Positions 38,698-44,054 of a stretch of DNA of 44,054 bases are shown in pieces. Position 1 is the first letter of the stretch; each line of letters opens with the position of its first letter. A program made the translations under genes and the position numbers. This DNA comes from Rubrobacter sp. GTDB taxonomy: Bacteria; Actinomycetota; Rubrobacteria; Rubrobacterales; Rubrobacteraceae. The notes below the pieces were generated by a model that saw only the letters and a list, made by a program, of their open reading frames with translations, was not told the DNA's origin and did not search any database. The stretch spans positions 1 to 44,054 of the forward strand of contig JACCWD010000122.1 in NCBI GenBank assembly GCA_013697825.1, in the 5' to 3' direction.

Positions 38698-38738
38698 TAC
38701 TTCGAGTACCGTTTTCGAGGCGCGATTGGTACTTTTGG
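38697..38738. promoter_or_regulatory. Candidate operator: paired GTACTT sites
   Basis: GTACTTCGAGTAC (38697-38709) is a 5-bp palindrome with 3-nt centre, and GTACTT recurs at 38729, 32 bp on, about three DNA turns. It lies between the response regulator stop and the first secreted-protein gene. No good -35 is seen, consistent with an activated promoter. Confidence 0.4.
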
Positions 38739-38814
38739 GGTGATGCGCTTCCGGTTGCATATGATTACGATACGTCCGTTGCTTGTGAAACACCGTTTGG
38801 AGAGGAGGAGTTGG

Positions 38815-39195
38815 ATGGGACTAACGAGCCGGATGATGGTGATGCTCAGCGCGGTTGTCGTCGGCGTCGCCTTGTTCGCCGGGGTTGCGCTTGCCAACAA
38901 CACGCACACCGTTGGAGCCTGGTACCACGGATTAGGTGACGGCAAAGACAACGACTATTATGTGCATCCCTTTAACGATCAGGTAAACGGCGTCAAACGC
39001 AACAGCGTAGTGGGGTTGGTTCATAAGATTGGCAACACCCACTACGTGGATCATCGCAAGCAAGTGTACTCTAGCCACAACCACTTCAACTGGGAAACTT
39101 CGTACAGGGAGTGTAGATACTATAGCTTCCACGAGTCTAATTCGAACAACTTCATGAACTTCCATAAACACTATCACCACAACTGGTGCGGCTGA
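38815..39195 (+). CDS. Secreted His/Tyr/Asn-rich protein of unknown function
   Basis: This 126-residue precursor has a signal peptide (about 1-27, ending GVALA) and a mature chain rich in His, Asn and Tyr, with 2 Cys (YREC and NWCG at the end). HNHFNW, FHKHYHHNW and VHPFND suggest metal binding or a small toxin-like fold. I recognise no family. AGAGGAGGAG precedes the ATG. GC is clearly lower than average here, a sign of transfer. The next secreted gene starts 11 nt after its stop. Confidence 0.7.
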   Translation: MGLTSRMMVMLSAVVVGVALFAGVALANNTHTVGAWYHGLGDGKDNDYYVHPFNDQVNGVKRNSVVGLVHKIGNTHYVDHRKQVYSSHNHFNWETSYRECRYYSFHESNSNNFMNFHKHYHHNWCG

Positions 39196-39206
39196 GGAGT
39201 CGAAAA

Positions 39207-39833
39207 ATGAACAAGAAATGGTGGATTGGCTTGACTCTGGCGGCGGTGCTTTTGGCGTTCACCATCCCGATCGCCGCTGGCGCGGTGACCGGGATGCTCA
39301 CACCCGACGACGTACACAGCGAACCGACGATGAGCGGAGCGGAAGTTCCGGTCGCCTCGGGCGAAACGTCAGCGGGTTTGGAGTACCATTTCACGGCATA
39401 CGACAGCGATAGTGGACTTTGCGTCAACTTCCGGTACTCGGGCACCCCTGAAATGGAAAGTAGCGGCAGTTGCGGATTCGGCTTGACCGGCGAGCAAAAC
39501 AGTCCCGGCGATGAAGCTCTGAGCATCATTTATGAAGGCTCTCCCGAAGGCCCGACGTTTCTATATGGTCCGACCACGCCCGATGTAGATCTCGTGGCGG
39601 TCGTCCTTAACAATGGAGAGGTACTGACTCTTCCCACAAAACCCGGGCCGCCGGATTTGGATACCGAGTTCAACTTCTACGAAACAACGATCCCCAACGG
39701 CACGGACGCAATCAACGTCGCGGCAAAAGACTCGCAGAACGCCACGTTAGGCAAACTCGACATCGAACCTTTACCTTCGCTCGAAGACATTCACAAGGCG
39801 GATTCCCACGACGACTCCGAACACGCACACTGA
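39207..39833 (+). CDS. Secreted or membrane-anchored acidic protein of unknown function
   Basis: This 208-residue precursor has an N-terminal signal or anchor (KKWWIGLTLAAVLLAFTIPIAAGA), a beta-rich acidic middle with two Cys (GLCVNF; GSCGFG) and a His/Asp-rich end (HKADSHDDSEHAH). No known domain recognised. It is 11 nt after the His-rich gene, so both form one transcript, possibly as secreted effector plus partner or immunity protein. Confidence 0.7.
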   Translation: MNKKWWIGLTLAAVLLAFTIPIAAGAVTGMLTPDDVHSEPTMSGAEVPVASGETSAGLEYHFTAYDSDSGLCVNFRYSGTPEMESSGSCGFGLTGEQNSPGDEALSIIYEGSPEGPTFLYGPTTPDVDLVAVVLNNGEVLTLPTKPGPPDLDTEFNFYETTIPNGTDAINVAAKDSQNATLGKLDIEPLPSLEDIHKADSHDDSEHAH

Positions 39834-39859
39834 ACATCCGGCACGGCCAACGAGACGAG

Positions 39860-39893
39860 CGAGCGCTCCGCCGCAATCAGCCGGGGGCGCTCG
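39860..39893 (+). terminator. Hairpin after the secreted-protein operon
   Basis: CGAGCGCTCC (39860-39869) pairs with GGGGCGCTCG (39884-39893) with one G-U pair, then TTCATT. It lies 26 bp after the stop of the second secreted-protein gene. Confidence 0.55.
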
Positions 39894-39911
39894 TTCATTG
39901 CCGAATCCTCC

Positions 39912-40061
39912 TCAAACCGTCTCCTTCTCCTCCTCCCGCTCATTCGCGGCGAGGACCTTCTCGACGAGGTTCGGCGGAACCTCCTCGTAATGGCCGAACT
40001 CGACGTGGAAGTTCGCCCGGCCCCCGGTTATGGAGCGGAGGTCGCGGGCATGAGTGGGCAT
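39912..40061 (-). pseudogene. Fragment B of the EF-G-like gene 3' end
   Basis: About 150 bp, ending in a stop, encodes HARDLRSITGGRANFHVEF and the remaining C-terminus of the EF-G-like protein, with only about four mismatches to the true copy over 140 bp. Upstream of 40061 similarity stops. It has no start and is a remnant. Confidence 0.85.
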
Positions 40062-40082
40062 GACGGCTTTCGGAGCTTCACG

Positions 40083-40487
40083 CTATGATCGACGCCCGGC
40101 TTTCAGCCGCTTCACGAATTCGCGCGGGGAGATGGCGGAGGGAAGATCTCCGTCGCCGCTTACGAGGCAGTCCGCGTTCGCGGCTTCGGCGAGATGGGCC
40201 AGATAGTGGTCGTCGGGGTCGGGGATGTCGGCGATGCGGGGGCCTTCGGGTTGCGGCGCGACCGTCGCCCGGTCGCTGAGGAGCATCACGTATTTGAGGA
40301 CTTCGGCGACTGTGAGCTTCCGGCGGAACCATTCGCGGAGGAGGACGGCTTCGAGTTCATAAAGAAGGTCTTGCGAGACAACCATCTCGAACTCGCCGTC
40401 GAGCCACGAGTGGAGGACTTCGCGCGGCGCGCCTTTCTCGGAAATGGCTCCGCTGACGAGAACGTTCGGATCGACTACGGCCTTTAC
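40083..40487 (-). CDS. PIN-domain toxin (PIN_3 type)
   Basis: This 134-residue PIN nuclease reads VVDPNVLVSGAIS at the N-terminus (catalytic Asp), LLYELEAVL, and DPDDHYLAHLAEAANADCLVSGDGDL at the end. No normal start codon lies before the first motif. GTA at 40487 gives the expected KAVVDPNV and overlaps the antitoxin's TAA stop as GTAA, like the usual GTGA coupling. An internal ATG gives only 100 residues without the first Asp. Confidence 0.8.
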   Translation of the reverse strand, partial: VKAVVDPNVLVSGAISEKGAPREVLHSWLDGEFEMVVSQDLLYELEAVLLREWFRRKLTVAEVLKYVMLLSDRATVAPQPEGPRIADIPDPDDHYLAHLAEAANADCLVSGDGDLPSAISPREFVKRLKAGRRS

Positions 40488-40783
40488 GACTTATCCCCGC
40501 CGGAGCCGCCCCGGCCCTCCGTGCGCTCGCGCCGGAAGGCTCGCTGCTCCCGAACCGCGATCCTCATCGCCTCGTCCTCGTCGAGATCCCCGAAGCGCGA
40601 GGACATCCGATCGAGGAGCGCGCGGAAGTCCTCCGCATCACCCGGATTCCCGCCCCGAAAAGCGGCAACGTATCCGCGCACCGCGTCGTCGAGGACCTCC
40701 CGCTCCGAGCGTCCCTGCGAAGAGGCCACGCGCCGCGCCGCCTCGAGAAGCTCGACGCTGATCTCCACCCGCGAAACCTCCAT
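40484..40783 (-). CDS. RHH-type antitoxin
   Basis: This 99-residue protein begins MEVSRVEISVELLEAARRVASSQGRSEREVLDDAVRGYV, the ribbon-helix-helix pattern of antitoxins, with an acidic/basic C-terminal extension that would wrap the toxin. GGAGGTGAGGC precedes the ATG. Its stop overlaps the PIN gene start. Confidence 0.8.
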   Translation of the reverse strand: MEVSRVEISVELLEAARRVASSQGRSEREVLDDAVRGYVAAFRGGNPGDAEDFRALLDRMSSRFGDLDEDEAMRIAVREQRAFRRERTEGRGGSGGDKS

Positions 40784-40850
40784 GCCTCACCTCCGCGAAA
40801 TCGCCGCGCAATGAACCCGCACATTATCGCATACGGGACTCCCGTCCCCA

Positions 40851-42893
40851 CTAAACCGTCTCCTTCTCCTCCTCCCGCTCATTCGCGGCGAGGACTTTTT
40901 CGACGAGGTTCGGCGGAACCTCCTCGTAATGGCCGAACTCGACGTGGAAGTTGGCGCGGCCCCCGGTTATGGAGCGGAGGTCGCGGGCGTACGTGAGCAT
41001 CTCGACTTGCGGGACTTCGGCTTGTACGACTTGCCTCTCTCCCCTTTGCTCCATCCCCATCGGACGCCCGCGGCGACCCGAGAGATCGCCCATGATGTCT
41101 CCGACTAGTTCGGTCGGGGCGAGGACTTCGACCTTCACGAAGGGTTCGAGGAGGATCGGGTGCGAATCCTCGAAGGCGCTTTTGAATGCCATCGAACCCG
41201 CCACTTTGAACGCCGCCTCCGAAGAGTCCACCGAGTGGAACGCCCCGTCATACAATCTCACTTTCACGTCCACGACCGGGTATCCGGCGATGGGGCCTTC
41301 GGCCATCGCCTCGACGATTCCTTTTTCGACGGCGGGGATGAACTGGCGGGGTATGGATCCGCCAACGATGGCGTTCTCGAACTCGAAGCCCTCGCCCCGG
41401 TCGAGCGGGGATAATTCGATCCTCGCGTCCCCGAATTGCCCGCGTCCTCCGGTTTGCTTTTTGTATCGTCCATGCGCGGACGCGCTCCCGGAGATCGTCT
41501 CCATGAACGGAACCTTCGGCGCTCTCGCGTCCACCTCGATGCCGTACCGATTCGCTATGCGTTCGAGGGCGAACTCGACATGCATTTGCGCGAGGCCGGA
41601 GAGAAGATCCTCCCTCGTCGCCTCGGAGCGTTCGAGGCGGAGCGAAGGGTCTTCGTCCACGACGCGCTTTATGGCCTCGAAGACCTTCTCCTCCTCGCCC
41701 CTCGCCTTCGCCCCGACCGCGAACGCCGTCGTCGGCTCCGGAAGCTCGACGACCTCGTACGTGACGACGCTCCCCGGTTTGCACAACGTGTCGAAGGTCA
41801 TCGTGTCGCGGAGCTTCGGAACGGCGATGATGTCCCCCGCCACCGCCTCGTCCGCGCTCGTCCTCTCCTTGCCCATGAGGTGCGAGATGCTCCCGAGACG
41901 CTCGGCGGCATCGGTGCGCGGGTTCGTGAGCGCCTCGTCCGAGCGGCATCGCCCGCTCACGACGCGCATCACGCTCAATCTTCCGGCGTAGGGATCGACG
42001 TATGTCTTGAAAACGTACGCTGAGAACGGCCCGTCCGCGTCGCAAAGAACGTCTTTCCCGTCCTCGGAGACCCACCGCGAGCGATCCGCCGGGGACGGCG
42101 CGCTCCCGGCGATGATGTCGAGGATGCGATCCACGCCGACCATCTTCTCCGCGCTCGCCGCGAGAACCGGGATAATAAGCCCCTCGGCGATGCCCCGCCT
42201 TATCCCCTCGAACATCTCCTCGCTCGTAAGCTCCTCGCCTTCGAGGTACTTCTCGAGGAGCGTGTCGTCGCTCTCGGCGATCGCCTCGAAAAGCTGAACC
42301 TTCGCCTCGTTGACTTCATCCTCCATCCCCGGAGGTATCTCGTGCTTTTGCTCGCCGCCAACGTACGCGATGTCCGTGAGAAGCCCGTATACGCCCTCGA
42401 AACTCTCCTCCTTCCCGATCGGCAAATTAAGCGGCACGACGGATTGCCCGAAGCGTTCGCGGAGTTGTTCGAGAACCGCCCCGAAGTCCGCCCGTTCGCG
42501 GTCGAGATGGTTCACCACGATGATGTGCGGGATGCCCTCCCTCTCGCCGCGGCGCCACACGCGCTCGGTGACTACTTGTATCGGGTCTTGCGCGTGGACG
42601 ACGAGGATCGCGCAGTCCGCCACCCTTTGGGCGATGAAGGCGTCCCCGATGAAGCCTCCGTCGCCGGGGGTGTCGAGGATGTTTATGTGGCGGCCCTTCC
42701 ACTCGGTTTGAGCCACGCTCATGCCCAGAGTCATGCCGCGTTCGGCCTCGTCTTCGGCGAAGTCGAGAACCCTCTCGACGCGGCCATCCCTCCCGGAGGC
42801 GATGCCAAGCATCCCTTCCGCCAGAGAAGTCTTCCCGCTCCCCCTGTGTCCGATCATGCATACGTTGCGGATCATCTCCGGCTCGATCGCCAT
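40851..42893 (-). CDS. EF-G-like translational GTPase (EF-G2 type)
   Basis: This 680-residue protein has the EF-G domain order, G domain, domain II (from about 290), III, IV and V. Its GTPase motifs deviate from EF-G: P-loop GHRGSGKT (15-22), DTPGD at 74-78 (Asp for the catalytic His) and NHLD at 128-131 (for NKxD). These are typical of the paralogue EF-G2/FusA2, whose role is unclear. AAGGAGG precedes the ATG. Its 3' end has been copied twice to the left (see fragments A and B). Confidence 0.92.
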   Translation of the reverse strand: MAIEPEMIRNVCMIGHRGSGKTSLAEGMLGIASGRDGRVERVLDFAEDEAERGMTLGMSVAQTEWKGRHINILDTPGDGGFIGDAFIAQRVADCAILVVHAQDPIQVVTERVWRRGEREGIPHIIVVNHLDRERADFGAVLEQLRERFGQSVVPLNLPIGKEESFEGVYGLLTDIAYVGGEQKHEIPPGMEDEVNEAKVQLFEAIAESDDTLLEKYLEGEELTSEEMFEGIRRGIAEGLIIPVLAASAEKMVGVDRILDIIAGSAPSPADRSRWVSEDGKDVLCDADGPFSAYVFKTYVDPYAGRLSVMRVVSGRCRSDEALTNPRTDAAERLGSISHLMGKERTSADEAVAGDIIAVPKLRDTMTFDTLCKPGSVVTYEVVELPEPTTAFAVGAKARGEEEKVFEAIKRVVDEDPSLRLERSEATREDLLSGLAQMHVEFALERIANRYGIEVDARAPKVPFMETISGSASAHGRYKKQTGGRGQFGDARIELSPLDRGEGFEFENAIVGGSIPRQFIPAVEKGIVEAMAEGPIAGYPVVDVKVRLYDGAFHSVDSSEAAFKVAGSMAFKSAFEDSHPILLEPFVKVEVLAPTELVGDIMGDLSGRRGRPMGMEQRGERQVVQAEVPQVEMLTYARDLRSITGGRANFHVEFGHYEEVPPNLVEKVLAANEREEEKETV

Positions 42894-43079
42894 GATGTCC
42901 TCCTTCCTCGCTCACCTATCCCATGCCGCCCGCGTGTCCCGGACGGTTCCTCGGATAGCTTATCGCAGTAAGGTCTCACGCGCAGGATTTCCACCCCCGT
43001 TTACGAAGCCCTCCAAACGGAAAATGTCATCCTTCGTCCTTCGAGGCGAAGACGGGGAATTTTCAGGAGAGGCGAGAGT

Positions 43080-43877
43080 ATGAAGCATACGATCGGGAAC
43101 TCTTTATTCGGAGCCTTCACATCGAGGCTCGCATGGCTCGCGGCGGCGTCGCTCGCGGCTTTCCTCGCGGGGATGTTCGCTTTCGCCGGGGAGCCGGAGG
43201 CGCAAACCGTCCCGGCGAACACCCCGAAGTTCCTCCTCGAAGAAGGCGTTCCGCCGCCCGGCGCGAACATCGCGTGCGAGCCGACGAAGAAGAGGCCGCA
43301 CCCGGTCGTTCTCGTACACGGCACGTTCGAGACCATGGATCAAAACTGGGCCGTCCTCTCCCCGCGACTCAAGCAAAGAGGATATTGCGTTTTCGCGCTC
43401 AATTATGGAAACCGCGGCCTCGGCCCCATTCAAGATTCTGCCAAAGAACTCGAAGTTTTCGTGGACAAGGTTTTGCGGCACACGGGAGCCAAAAAAGTTT
43501 CGGTCATCGGTCATAGCCAGGGAGGGATGATGCCGAGGTATTGGCTAAAGAACCTCGGCGGCAAGAACAAAGTCGCCGACCTCGTCGGCCTCGCCCCCTC
43601 GAACTACGGCACCGAACTCAGCCAGCCGGACTTCCGCGAAGTCCTCGGCGCCCCGAACCCGTGCCGCGCCTGCGAGCAGCAAGCCGCTGGCTCCCCGTTC
43701 CTCAGACAACTCAATCGCGGCGACGACACGCCCGGCCCCGGCTCCTTCACCCAGATAGCGACGAAAAACGACGAAATAACAATCCCGTTCACGAATTGCT
43801 TCCTGAAAGGAAAACCGCGCACCGCGAACATAACCCTCCAAAACCACAACGTAACCGTCACACGGGCGGTGGGATAA
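43080..43877 (+). CDS. Secreted lipase (class 2 triacylglycerol lipase), C-terminus apparently truncated
   Basis: This 265-residue exported alpha/beta hydrolase has a signal peptide (about 1-42), the oxyanion region PVVLVHGTFE and the nucleophile elbow VIGHSQGG. ADLVGLAPSNYGTE and CRACEQQAAGS are typical of the family. After TANITLQ the protein ends NHNVTVTRAVG, where relatives continue with a segment bearing the catalytic His (EHVGI-like). It may be shortened or inactive unless the His of NHN serves. Confidence 0.88.
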   Translation: MKHTIGNSLFGAFTSRLAWLAAASLAAFLAGMFAFAGEPEAQTVPANTPKFLLEEGVPPPGANIACEPTKKRPHPVVLVHGTFETMDQNWAVLSPRLKQRGYCVFALNYGNRGLGPIQDSAKELEVFVDKVLRHTGAKKVSVIGHSQGGMMPRYWLKNLGGKNKVADLVGLAPSNYGTELSQPDFREVLGAPNPCRACEQQAAGSPFLRQLNRGDDTPGPGSFTQIATKNDEITIPFTNCFLKGKPRTANITLQNHNVTVTRAVG

Positions 43878-43900
43878 AACAATAGCGGCGACTCCGGGAG

Positions 43901-43906
43901 TAGAAT
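43901..43906 (+). promoter_or_regulatory. -10 box TAGAAT for the last gene
   Basis: TAGAAT lies 25 bp before the ATG at 43931. A -35 is not clear. Confidence 0.35.
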
Positions 43907-43930
43907 CGACTCGACCAAGAACCCGATTCC

Positions 43931-44054
43931 ATGACACGGAGCGCCGCGAGAATGAAAATACGTCTGATGATCCCGGATGTCAACGCTTCGCCCACCGAGC
44001 GACCCCGAAGCTGTCCATACTGCGAAGGAGCGGTCTTCCACCGGCACGCCACCC
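43931..44054 (+). CDS. Zinc-ribbon protein, N-terminus only (perhaps a transposase)
   Basis: The frame begins MTRSAARMKIRLMIPDVNAS, then CPYCEGAVFHRHAT as the window ends. The CxxC next to His pairs is like the N-terminal zinc ribbon of some transposases. A second ATG at 43952 is also possible. Only 41 codons are visible, so the family is a guess. Confidence 0.5.
   Translation, partial: MTRSAARMKIRLMIPDVNASPTERPRSCPYCEGAVFHRHAT

Larger units (their letters stand above)
37200..40850. mobile_element. Accessory island beside the EF-G-like gene, no integrase seen
   Basis: Between the methyltransferase and the EF-G-like gene lie two toxin-antitoxin pairs, an orphan response regulator and two secreted proteins, of more variable and partly lower GC than the rest. 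Copies of the EF-G gene's last codons at 37861 and 39912, in direct orientation with the real end at 40851, bound two modules. No recombinase is visible, so mobility is inferred. Confidence 0.45.

Noticed and set aside
38815-39195. Lactococcin 972-type bacteriocin
   Set aside because: Size and export fit, but the mature sequence does not show that family's pattern; it is left unassigned.
40083-40385. 100-residue version of the second PIN toxin
   Set aside because: It would lack the first catalytic Asp; coding signal continues upstream to the antitoxin stop.

Overview
The window is GC-rich, gene-dense chromosomal bacterial DNA and looks like a deep-branching actinobacterium, plausibly Rubrobacter-like. 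The taxonomic call is inference. It rests on high GC, frequent GTG/TTG starts, several -10 boxes only 7-12 nt before a start codon (leaderless style), a GT81 glucosyl-3-phosphoglycerate synthase, a CwlM-like amidase beside thioredoxin, and a MurE without the DAP-type DNPR motif.

Region 1 (1-11.5 kb): end of a tRNA-Ala, a PAP2-like membrane protein, Nif3, a phosphomannose isomerase/PfkB kinase operon divergent from a sugar porter, a sulfotransferase, MurJ, a small basic protein, tRNA-Arg, a phosphodiesterase, a DUF2203 protein, D-aminoacyl-tRNA deacylase and a frameshifted membrane gene.

Region 2 (11.6-25.7 kb): a methyltransferase, an ABC-F ATPase, a lipoprotein, tRNA-Pro, a CwlM-like amidase/GroES/thioredoxin cluster, a 1-phosphofructokinase-type kinase, D-Ala-D-Ala carboxypeptidase and a cysteine-free redoxin. 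A leftward run follows: murE, a CsoR-like gene, a membrane gene, a coiled-coil gene, pyrE, hup and pyrF. It joins cell-wall and pyrimidine synthesis.

Region 3 (25.9-34 kb): the principal sigma factor with an inositol-phosphatase-family gene, a DUF4177-like protein, an acetyltransferase remnant, a class A penicillin-binding protein, a class V aminotransferase, a HAD phosphatase and SurE.

Region 4 (34-37.1 kb): a tight operon of gpgS, a three-gene split cobalt nitrile hydratase/thiocyanate hydrolase-like enzyme, and a methyltransferase.

Region 5 (37.2-40.85 kb): an accessory segment, partly of lower GC. It holds a toxin-antitoxin pair, an orphan response regulator without its phosphoacceptor Asp followed by two secreted proteins, and a second toxin-antitoxin pair. 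Two extra copies of the 3' end of the neighbouring EF-G-like gene punctuate it, as if modules had been added repeatedly at that gene end.

Region 6 (40.85-44.05 kb): the EF-G-like GTPase, a secreted lipase that appears truncated, and the start of a zinc-ribbon protein. Many gene borders carry palindromes built from repeated short words. I saw no CRISPR array, rRNA, complete insertion sequence or integrase.
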